In this document: positions 1 through 5,932 of the stretch, piece after piece
Layout of the letters: each line of letters starts with the position of its first letter
How positions within the stretch are numbered: the first letter of the stretch is position 1
NCBI GenBank assembly: GCA_002437585.1
Contig: DJQM01000046.1
Location: 1,608 to 7,539 of the forward strand
DNA: 5,932 nt
DNA from: Clostridiales bacterium UBA6386
GTDB lineage: Bacteria > Bacillota > Clostridia > Oscillospirales > Oscillospiraceae
Reading direction: 5' to 3'
The notes under the pieces: generated by a model
Databases searched by the model: none
Told to the model about the DNA's origin: nothing
Seen by the model: only the letters and a program-made list of their open reading frames with translations
Translations under genes and position numbers: made by a program

Positions 1-1
1 G

Positions 2-99
2 GCCGGTACGTTTGATTTTACCGACCCCAATTTTTCGGAATTTGGGCCGATGTGGGCATCGACCCCTACACGCAGAACATCATTTTGACCTTAAGTTGA
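2..99 (+). pseudogene. Possible 3' end of an unidentified upstream gene, with an apparent single-base frameshift
   Basis: Two + frames here look protein-like in succession. The frame starting at base 2 reads AGTFDFTDPNF and then becomes unconvincing, stopping at 86-88. The frame entered at base 49 reads DVGIDPYTQNIILTLS and stops at TGA 97-99, but upstream in that frame there is a stop at 13-15. One base missing from the T run (30-34) or the G run (44-46) would join them into one continuous C-terminus. This is an inference from only 30 or so codons. The fragment could be a decayed gene, a sequencing or assembly error, or the frame-2 ORF may simply end at 88. I do not recognise the family. It does not resemble the C-termini of LepA or HemW, which often precede hrcA in Firmicutes. 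Confidence 0.3.
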
Positions 100-117
100 T
101 GACATTGCCCTTGGGGG

Positions 118-263
118 AAGGTGGCACGGCGCAGCCGTGACGGATGAGGGCTACTTGCCTCTCCCTATGGGAGAGGTGCCCGGTCGGGGCAGAGAGGGCG
201 TGTTATTACCCTCTCAGTCACTTCGTGACAGCTCCCCCAGAGTGGGAGCCAAGGGGGAACGAA
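118..263. repeat. Composite of short intergenic palindromes upstream of the operon
   Basis: This gene-free stretch is a chain of small perfect hairpins: CACGGC/GCCGTG at 125-139 with a 3-nt loop, CCTCTCCC/GGGAGAGG at 158-176 with a 3-nt loop, GTCAC/GTGAC at 217-229, and GCTCCC/GGGAGC at 231-249. None has a following T tract, so they are not obvious terminators. Bases 157-200 have a recognisable diverged relative at 4514-4558 in the same orientation, so part of it belongs to a dispersed repeat family. It looks like the REP-like intergenic repeats common in gut clostridia; that comparison is from memory. Confidence 0.6.
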
Positions 264-370
264 GGAAACGGATTGCCACACCAGTCTGCTTACACTAAGG
301 TATGACTGCCACTGGCAGTCATTCAGATTTTGATTCGCTGCGCGGAGCACCACTGGTTCGCAATGACATG
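264..370 (+). repeat. 107-bp palindromic element, left copy of a perfect inverted repeat
   Basis: Bases 264-370 are identical, base for base, to the reverse complement of 4405-4511, and the flanks diverge at once on both sides. The element has inverted-repeat-like ends: ATTGC near the left end pairs with GCAAT near the right, and CCAGT with ACTGG just inside them. An internal hairpin at 302-322 has a 9-bp perfect stem (ATGACTGCC/GGCAGTCAT) and an ACT loop. It has no coding potential beyond short chance frames. The form suits a REP- or MITE-like non-autonomous element; no transposase is in the window. Confidence 0.85.
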
Positions 371-387
371 ATATTCCGGCAACTCGC

Positions 388-420
388 AATGCTCCCGGAC
401 TGCCGGGAGCATTTATTTTA
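388..420 (+). terminator. Rho-independent terminator upstream of the hrcA promoter
   Basis: An 11-bp perfect stem (AATGCTCCCGG at 388-398 with CCGGGAGCATT at 403-413) closes an ACTG loop and runs into a T-rich tract to 420. This is the classical intrinsic terminator form. It lies about 290 nt past the end of the left-edge reading frame and about 50 nt before the heat-shock -35, so it should end upstream transcription and insulate the regulated operon. Confidence 0.85.
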
Positions 421-472
421 TATATTGTATGTCCCCGGGCAAAATGTTCAAGAATAATTCAAAATCAACCCA

Positions 473-501
473 TTGACTTTTTCAGCACTCTGGTGTATAG
501 T
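473..501 (+). promoter_or_regulatory. Sigma-A-type promoter of the hrcA operon
   Basis: TTGACT (473-478) and TATAGT (496-501) are separated by exactly 17 nt, five of six consensus bases in each box. The upstream stretch from about 440 is A/T-rich. The expected start point near 508 falls inside the CIRCE operator, so HrcA binding would block initiation. This is the arrangement expected for class I heat-shock control with the housekeeping sigma factor. Confidence 0.88.
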
Positions 502-508
502 GTGTTTA
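482..508 (+). promoter_or_regulatory. Degenerate second CIRCE-like site overlapping the -10 box
   Basis: TCAGCACTC (482-490) matches the CIRCE left half TTAGCACTC at 8 of 9 positions. After exactly 9 nt, GTGTGTTTA (500-508) matches the right half GAGTGCTAA at 6 of 9. The correct spacing makes a weak auxiliary HrcA site possible, 24 bp upstream of the perfect one. The right half overlaps the -10 box, so its resemblance may be partly chance. Confidence 0.35.
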
Positions 509-532
509 GCACTCGAGAGAAGGGAGTGCTAA
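506..532 (+). promoter_or_regulatory. CIRCE operator (HrcA binding site)
   Basis: TTAGCACTC (506-514), a 9-nt spacer (515-523) and GAGTGCTAA (524-532) match the CIRCE consensus at all 18 defined positions. It starts 4 bp past the -10 box and covers the predicted transcription start. It is also transcribed into the 5' leader, 20 nt before the hrcA start codon. It is the only consensus CIRCE I see in the window; none lies ahead of dnaK or dnaJ. Confidence 0.97.
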
Positions 533-551
533 AGAGAAAGGAGGAGGAACG

Positions 552-1634
552 ATGGAACTCAGTGACCGGAAAAAGAAGGTTCTGCGAAGCGTCGTTGACC
601 TTTATATCCGCACTGCCGAGCCGGTCGGCTCCAAGGCAATCACCGAGCTTCCGGATATGAAGTACTCCTCCGCAACCATCCGCAACGAGATGGCAGAGCT
701 TACCGCCCTTGGCTATCTGGAGCAGCCTCACACCAGTGCCGGTCGGATTCCCTCCGCCGCTGGCTATCGGCTGTATGTGGATGAGCTGATGATGGACTAC
801 CGGCTGAGCATCGACGAAACCAAATCCATCAACACCGCCATTGAGGAAAAGATGCAGCGTGTGGATAAGATGGTGGAGAAGGTGGCAAGGCTGGTTTCCC
901 AGGCAACGGATCTTCCGGCCATTTCCGCCGCAGCGCACAGCGGTCAGCTGACCGTCAAGCGTTTTGATCTGATCCTGGCAGGCCCCGGCAGCGTAATCGT
1001 CGTTCTGATGCTCAGCAATGAGCAGGTGGGCAACAAGCTCATCAAGCTTCCGGTGGAGGTAGGCGACGGGGATCTGAAAATCCTCAGCGCGGTGCTTAAC
1101 GCTTCCTTAACGGACATCGCTCCGGAGCGCGTCACCGCCGAGCTTCTGGATAAGGTCATGCGTTCGGCCGGCAAAGCCGCCTCCCTGGTTCCCGTGATCG
1201 TGGATTTCGTCCAGGAGACCCTGCGGGCCAGCGAAAGCCCCAACGTGGCCATCGTCGGTCAGTCCCGGCTTCTGGGACTTCCGGAGTACCGGGACGTGGA
1301 CAAGGCTCAGCGGGTCATGGCCTCCATCGACGAGGAGGCTCTGGCGAACCTGCCCGCGGTGATGAAAAGCGCCAACGGCACCAAGGTCATCGTAGGGCCG
1401 GAGAATGTATCCGAGGAGCTGAGGGACACCTCCGTGGTGGTCACGAAGTTCGACATCGGCGACGGTCTGCAGGGCATGATCGGCGTGGTCGGCCCCACCC
1501 GGATGGACTACGCGAAGGTCACGGCAAGGCTCAGCTACTTTGCCGAAAGCCTTTCCAAGATGTTCGCCAAGCCTGAGCAGCCCCAGCTGCCCAACCCGGA
1601 GAAAAAAGACAACGGAACGCCGCAGGGCGTATGA
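552..1634 (+). CDS. hrcA: Heat-inducible transcription repressor HrcA
   Basis: HrcA is the repressor of class I heat-shock genes and binds CIRCE as a dimer. The 360-residue protein begins with a winged-helix DNA-binding domain (about 1-75), containing TAEPVGSKAI at 21-30 and SSATIRNEMAELTALGYLE at 39-57. The family hallmark QPHTSAGRIPS (58-68) with GYRLYVDE (71-78) follows. The C-terminal half is the GAF-like/dimerisation region, ending in IGVVGPTRMDYAKV (310-323), a typical HrcA motif. A Pro/charged tail of about 22 residues (339-360) follows, making the protein slightly longer than the usual 340-350. The ATG is preceded by AAGGAGG (538-544) at 7-nt spacing. It is the first gene after its own operator, so it is autoregulated. 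In other Firmicutes HrcA needs GroEL/ES to stay active. Confidence 0.97.
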   Translation: MELSDRKKKVLRSVVDLYIRTAEPVGSKAITELPDMKYSSATIRNEMAELTALGYLEQPHTSAGRIPSAAGYRLYVDELMMDYRLSIDETKSINTAIEEKMQRVDKMVEKVARLVSQATDLPAISAAAHSGQLTVKRFDLILAGPGSVIVVLMLSNEQVGNKLIKLPVEVGDGDLKILSAVLNASLTDIAPERVTAELLDKVMRSAGKAASLVPVIVDFVQETLRASESPNVAIVGQSRLLGLPEYRDVDKAQRVMASIDEEALANLPAVMKSANGTKVIVGPENVSEELRDTSVVVTKFDIGDGLQGMIGVVGPTRMDYAKVTARLSYFAESLSKMFAKPEQPQLPNPEKKDNGTPQGV

Positions 1635-1635
1635 T

Positions 1636-1642
1636 AGGGAGG
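1636..1642 (+). promoter_or_regulatory. Ribosome binding site that decides the grpE start
   Basis: AGGGAGG lies just after the hrcA stop. It is only 1 nt from the ATG at 1644, too close for initiation, but 7 nt from the GTG at 1650, which is ideal. The GTG is therefore the likelier start. Confidence 0.75.
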
Positions 1643-1649
1643 AATGAAC

Positions 1650-2183
1650 GTGGCAGAAGAAAAGAAGGCCGAAGAGGAACTGGAGCCGGTTTCCGCCCCT
1701 GAGGAAGTGCCTCAGGAGGAAGCTCCGGAAGAAGTGAAGGAAACCAAAGGAACCGATCCCTGGGAGGAAAAATACAACGCCGAGCGGGATGCCCGTCTGC
1801 GGCTCGCCGCGGAATATGACAATTTCCGCAAGCGCGCCGTCAAGGAAAAGGACGGGGCCTACGGAAACGGCAAGGCCGACACGGTTGCGAAGATTCTTCC
1901 CATTTACGACAACCTGGAGCGGGCGCTGAACCAGCCCACCGAGGATGCCGCTTATAAAAAGGGCGTGGAGATGACCATGACCGAGCTTACCAAAATCCTG
2001 AACGGTCTGGGCGTGGAAATCTTTGGTGCCCCCGGAGACCCCTTTGATCCCAACCTGCACAACGCCGTGATGCACACGGAGGATGAGAGCCTGGGCAAGA
2101 ACGTCCTGGTTCAGGTCTTCCAGAAGGGCTTCAGGATCGGCAATAAGGTTGTGCGGTTCGCGATGGTTCAGGTTGCCAACTGA
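1650..2183 (+). CDS. grpE: GrpE, nucleotide exchange factor for DnaK
   Basis: GrpE releases ADP from DnaK and resets the chaperone cycle in the cytoplasm. From the GTG at 1650 the protein is 177 residues; an ATG at 1644 would add two but sits against the SD. The first 35 or so residues are strongly acidic and low-complexity, followed by the charged helix that forms the dimeric coiled coil (about 37-70), with LAAEYDNFRKR inside it. LPIYDNLERAL (83-93) leads to the C-terminal beta head. The GrpE signature runs from FDPNLHNAV (132-140) through GFRIGNKVVRFAMVQV (160-175). Length is usual for Firmicutes. Only 15 nt separate it from hrcA, so the two are cotranscribed and perhaps translationally coupled. 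Confidence 0.96.
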   Translation: MAEEKKAEEELEPVSAPEEVPQEEAPEEVKETKGTDPWEEKYNAERDARLRLAAEYDNFRKRAVKEKDGAYGNGKADTVAKILPIYDNLERALNQPTEDAAYKKGVEMTMTELTKILNGLGVEIFGAPGDPFDPNLHNAVMHTEDESLGKNVLVQVFQKGFRIGNKVVRFAMVQVAN

Positions 2184-2240
2184 GGTGGCAAGCACCCGGA
2201 ATGACCGGGGGATTGTGACCGGAGGGAATCCCCAGCGGGG
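2184..2240. repeat. Palindromic repeat fragment after grpE
   Basis: GGGGATT (2208-2214) and AATCCCC (2227-2233) form a perfect 7-bp stem around a 12-nt loop. TGACCGG occurs twice, at 2202-2208 and 2216-2222. No T tract follows, so it is not a convincing terminator. It abuts the shortened repeat copy at 2241-2275 and probably belongs to the same block of intergenic repeats. Confidence 0.5.
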
Positions 2241-2275
2241 GCCACACCAGTGTGCGCACTGGTTCGCAATGACAT
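2241..2275 (+). repeat. Shortened 35-bp copy of the 107-bp element, between grpE and dnaK
   Basis: GCCACACCAGT (2241-2251) equals 275-285 of the long element, and the 19 bases at 2257-2275 equal 351-369. The 65 internal bases of the long copy are replaced by five. What remains folds into ACCAGTG/CACTGGT (2246-2263) around a TGCG loop. It has the same orientation as the left long copy. It would be transcribed inside the operon, about 70 nt before the dnaK start. Confidence 0.8.
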
Positions 2276-2328
2276 ATGTTATTCGAGACAGCGCAAATAT
2301 AAATTAGTAAATTCTTTTCATGAAATAT

Positions 2329-2334
2329 AGGAGG
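2329..2334 (+). promoter_or_regulatory. Ribosome binding site of dnaK
   Basis: AGGAGG lies 9 nt before the ATG at 2344. It rules out the in-frame ATG at 2320, which would place this site inside the coding sequence. Confidence 0.9.
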
Positions 2335-2343
2335 AAAACAATT

Positions 2344-4182
<1,839 letters not shown>

Positions 4183-4193
4183 TTGTAAATCCC

Positions 4194-4217
4194 AAGGGGC
4201 GGCTCACGCCGCCCCTT
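4194..4217 (+). terminator. GC-rich hairpin just after dnaK; weak or partial terminator
   Basis: AAGGGGCGGC (4194-4203) and GCCGCCCCTT (4208-4217) form a perfect 10-bp stem with a TCAC loop, 11 nt after the dnaK stop. The following bases (AGGTGCTTATG) lack a real T tract. It may therefore stabilise the 3' end of a processed dnaK message or only reduce readthrough into dnaJ. Its role is inferred from position and shape. Confidence 0.5.
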
Positions 4218-4250
4218 AGGTGCTTATGAATTACTCCCGACGAAATCTGT

Positions 4251-4318
4251 AGGGGCGGCCATCGGCCGCCCGTAAAATCGGAAGTCTCTCATAGAATATG
4301 GCGAGCGGCCGATGGCCG
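4251..4318. repeat. Paired GGCC palindromes in the dnaK-dnaJ gap
   Basis: GGGCGGCC-ATC-GGCCGCCC (4253-4271) is a perfect 8-bp stem with a 3-nt loop. About 35 bp on, CGGCC-GAT-GGCCG (4306-4318) repeats the same core in the opposite orientation, so the two can also pair with each other. No T tract follows. It resembles another dispersed palindromic repeat of gut clostridia, from memory. Confidence 0.55.
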
Positions 4319-4332
4319 ATAGAGTTCGGTTT

Positions 4333-4384
4333 CATTGCCACTGGCAACGATTGAATTTTAATTCGCTGCGCGGGGCACCGCCCC
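4333..4384 (+). repeat. Diverged partial copy of the 107-bp element
   Basis: The segment aligns with about 303-351 of the left element in the same orientation, with scattered substitutions and one 1-nt gap. It shares TGCCACTGGCA and ATTCGCTGCGCGG. Its hairpin TTGCC-ACT-GGCAA (4335-4347) corresponds to CTGCC-ACT-GGCAG in the intact copies. A second hairpin, GGGGC-ACC-GCCCC, lies at 4372-4384. It faces the perfect copy at 4405-4511, and the 19 bases at 4361-4379 can pair with 4424-4442 with a single G-T mismatch. Confidence 0.65.
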
Positions 4385-4404
4385 TGCATTCCGCTTTCAA
4401 AACA

Positions 4405-4511
4405 CATGTCATTGCGAACCAGTGGTGCTCCGCGCAGCGAATCAAAATCTGAATGACTGCCAGTGGCAGTCATACCTTAGTGTAAGCAGACTGGTGTGGC
4501 AATCCGTTTCC
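4405..4511 (-). repeat. 107-bp palindromic element, right copy of a perfect inverted repeat
   Basis: This is the exact reverse complement of 264-370. It lies in the dnaK-dnaJ spacer. Its own internal hairpin is at 4453-4473. The interval between the two copies (371-4404) contains the terminator, promoter, CIRCE, hrcA, grpE and dnaK. Complete identity against a visibly diverged neighbouring relative (4333-4384) suggests recent insertion or gene conversion. Confidence 0.85.
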
Positions 4512-4513
4512 AA

Positions 4514-4558
4514 GCCTTTCCCTGGCAGGAGAAGGTGCCGGTCGGGCGGATGAGGTCG
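4514..4558 (+). repeat. Diverged relative of the 157-200 repeat
   Basis: Both copies follow the plan GCCTYTCCCT, a short loop, an imperfect complement, then GGTGCC, GGTCGGG and a purine-rich end. In this copy the stem CCTTTCCC/GGAGAAGG (4515-4535) has one mismatch and one G-T pair, where the left copy is perfect. It has the same orientation as the left copy and directly adjoins the right-hand 107-bp element. Confidence 0.55.
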
Positions 4559-4635
4559 AATGGAGTCTTTCGGCAAACCATCCCGATTGCCATAGCGGTG
4601 TGTCTACCGGTATCGGAGGACGAAACCTATTTTTC

Positions 4636-4642
4636 GAGGTGA
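4636..4642 (+). promoter_or_regulatory. Ribosome binding site of dnaJ
   Basis: GAGGTGA, complementary to the 16S 3' end, lies 6 nt before a GTG at 4649. It supports the GTG as the start of dnaJ; no in-frame ATG occurs nearby at the right distance. Confidence 0.8.
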
Positions 4643-4648
4643 ATATCT

Positions 4649-5824
4649 GTGGCTGAAAATAAACGTGATTACTATGAGGTACTGGGCGTGGACAAAAGCG
4701 CCAGTGCCGATGATATAAAGAAGGCCTACCGGAAGTTGGCCATGAAGTACCATCCTGACCGGAACCCCGGCGACAAGACCGCTGAGGAGAAATTCAAGGA
4801 GGTGGGCGAGGCCTATGCGGTGCTGTCCGACGCGGACAAGAAGGCCAAGTACGATCAGTTCGGCTTTGCGGGGGTTGACCCCAACTTCAATCCCGCCGGA
4901 GCCGGCGGCGGTGGCTTCGGCGGCGGCTACGGCGGAGCCGGATTCGGCGGCTTCGGAGATTTCGGTGACTTAGGCGATATCTTCGGTGAGTTCTTCGGCG
5001 GCGGTTCCGGCGGCAGAAGCCGGGCCGGCACCCAGAATGCCCCCCGCCGGGGCGAAAACGTGGCTGCCCGGCTGGAGCTGACCTTTGAGGAGGCCGCCTT
5101 CGGCTGCGAAAAGGTGGTCGCTGCCCCCAGAATCGAGAACTGCCCCGCCTGCCACGGCTCAGGCTCTGCCGACGGCGTGGTCGAGACCTGCTCCCAGTGC
5201 CACGGCACCGGCCAGGTACGCTCGGTGCAGAATTTCATGGGTATGCAGATGCAGTCCACCACCACCTGTCCGGCCTGCGGCGGCCGGGGCAAGATCATCA
5301 AGAATCCCTGCCCCACCTGTAAGGGCAAGGGCAAGGTGCGCCGCAATCGCCGGGTGAAGGTGAAGATTCCCGCCGGCGTGGATGCCGGACAGAGCGTCCG
5401 CGTCCGGGGCGAGGGCTGCGTGGGAGCCAACGGCGGCCCCAACGGCGATCTGCTGGTGGAAATTCTCATCCGGCGGCATCCCATCTTCAGCCGCCAGGGC
5501 ACGGATGTGCTGTGTGAGGTGCCTGTCACCTTCACCCAGGCGGCTCTGGGCGCGAGGATCCAGGTACCTACCCTGGACGGCAAGGTGGACTTCGACCTGC
5601 CCGAGGGAACCCAGACCGGCCGGGAGTTCATCCTCCGGGAGAAGGGCATTCCCGAGGTGGGCAATTCCCGCCGCCGGGGCAACGAACGCTTCACCGTGGT
5701 GGTGGAGACACCTACCCATCTGACCGGGGAGCAGAAGGAGCTGCTGCGCAAGCTGGACGGCACTATCGAGGTGTCCCCCAAGCGGAAAAAGTTCATCGAC
5801 AACCTGAAGAATATTTTCGGGTAA
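4649..5824 (+). CDS. dnaJ: Chaperone protein DnaJ (type I Hsp40)
   Basis: DnaJ presents unfolded substrates to DnaK and stimulates its ATPase. The 391-residue protein has a J domain (about 6-70) with the essential HPD at 35-37. A long Gly/Phe-rich linker (about 83-121) contains the DIF motif at 110-112. All four CxxCxGxG zinc motifs are intact, at 165-172, 181-188, 207-214 and 221-228, giving two zinc centres. The C-terminal beta-sandwich substrate-binding domains follow (about 235-350), with the dimerisation end at 355-391. The GTG start is chosen from the SD at 4636-4642 and because DYYEVLGV falls at the usual distance from the N-terminus. It is 466 bp from dnaK, unusually far, with no second CIRCE. 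It may depend on readthrough or on a promoter I cannot define. Confidence 0.97.
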   Translation: MAENKRDYYEVLGVDKSASADDIKKAYRKLAMKYHPDRNPGDKTAEEKFKEVGEAYAVLSDADKKAKYDQFGFAGVDPNFNPAGAGGGGFGGGYGGAGFGGFGDFGDLGDIFGEFFGGGSGGRSRAGTQNAPRRGENVAARLELTFEEAAFGCEKVVAAPRIENCPACHGSGSADGVVETCSQCHGTGQVRSVQNFMGMQMQSTTTCPACGGRGKIIKNPCPTCKGKGKVRRNRRVKVKIPAGVDAGQSVRVRGEGCVGANGGPNGDLLVEILIRRHPIFSRQGTDVLCEVPVTFTQAALGARIQVPTLDGKVDFDLPEGTQTGREFILREKGIPEVGNSRRRGNERFTVVVETPTHLTGEQKELLRKLDGTIEVSPKRKKFIDNLKNIFG

Positions 5825-5885
5825 AAAATGCAGACCGTCTGTGCTGTAAATAGATATGACCCAATGAAAGAGGAAAAAAATCGAT

Positions 5886-5932
5886 GTGGCATATGACAGG
5901 TTGCAGGATGGACGCATCGTCAGATGTGTCCG
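5886..5932 (+). CDS. Probable 5' end of an unidentified gene downstream of dnaJ (partial)
   Basis: A GTG at 5886 opens MAYDRLQDGRIVRCV and continues past the window edge. AAAGAGG (5867-5873) is 12 nt upstream, a long spacing. The GTG-GCN beginning matches the starts of grpE and dnaJ here. A competing ATG at 5884 in another frame reads MWHMTGCRMDASS and is also open to the edge, but it looks less like protein. I do not recognise the family. In many Firmicutes prmA follows dnaJ, but this N-terminus does not obviously resemble PrmA. No terminator is visible in the 61-bp gap, so it may be cotranscribed with dnaJ. Confidence 0.4.
   Translation, partial: MAYDRLQDGRIVRCV

Noticed and set aside
118..370. 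CRISPR-like repeat array
   Set aside because: The hairpins differ from each other and there are no regular repeat-spacer units.
1107..2195. Long minus-strand frame across hrcA and grpE
   Set aside because: It overlaps two unmistakable + strand genes, has Leu/Gly/His-rich composition typical of antisense shadows, and shows no recognisable motif.
2275..2303. Separate dnaK promoter with -10 TATAAA at 2298-2303
   Set aside because: No acceptable -35 lies 16-18 nt upstream and there is no CIRCE. The AT-rich stretch alone is not enough.
2320..2343. In-frame ATG at 2320 as dnaK start
   Set aside because: It would place the AGGAGG ribosome site inside the gene and add eight residues absent from DnaK proteins. 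The ATG at 2344 gives the standard N-terminus.
4231..4473. Small minus-strand frame in the dnaK-dnaJ gap (and its counterpart at 165-389)
   Set aside because: Both lie largely in palindromic repeats; their open frames are a consequence of repeat sequence, not of coding.
4587..4616. dnaJ promoter TTGCCA / TATCGG
   Set aside because: The -10 is poor and the spacing is 18 nt; too weak to call.
5830..5845. GCAGAC/GTCTG palindrome after dnaJ as terminator
   Set aside because: The loop would be a single base and no T tract follows.

Overview
The window carries the class I heat-shock cluster hrcA-grpE-dnaK-dnaJ on the + strand. A partial gene end lies at the left edge and a partial gene start at the right edge. 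A consensus CIRCE operator and a sigma-A-type promoter precede hrcA. DnaK lacks the roughly 24-residue nucleotide-domain segment found in E. coli DnaK, and the SD sequences are strong. Together these point to a Firmicute. The GC-rich coding sequence and the short palindromic intergenic repeats suggest a gut clostridium of the Oscillospiraceae/Ruminococcaceae type. The lineage is an inference; the operon identity is not in doubt.

Layout. Bases 1-99 look like the 3' end of an unidentified gene, possibly frameshifted. Bases 118-370 hold no gene but are packed with palindromic repeats, ending in a 107-bp element (264-370). A strong intrinsic terminator (388-420) then insulates the heat-shock promoter (473-501) and the CIRCE (506-532). 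hrcA (552-1634) and grpE (1650-2183) are tightly coupled. A 160-bp gap containing a shortened copy of the repeat leads to dnaK (2344-4182). A 466-bp gap (4183-4648) separates dnaK from dnaJ (4649-5824). It contains a GC-rich hairpin, several palindromes, a diverged repeat copy and a second, base-for-base identical 107-bp element in inverted orientation (4405-4511). After dnaJ a new reading frame probably starts at 5886 and runs off the window.

How the genes work together. HrcA represses the operon by binding CIRCE over the transcription start. DnaK is the ATP-driven Hsp70. DnaJ delivers substrates to it and stimulates its ATPase, and GrpE exchanges the nucleotide. In the known model HrcA needs the GroE chaperonin to stay active, so chaperone load feeds back on repression; groE is not in this window.

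The genes themselves are ordinary. The unusual material is intergenic. A perfect 107-bp inverted repeat brackets promoter-hrcA-grpE-dnaK. A 35-bp internally shortened copy lies between grpE and dnaK. A third, diverged copy has a paired base change that keeps its hairpin. A degenerate second CIRCE-like site appears to overlap the promoter.
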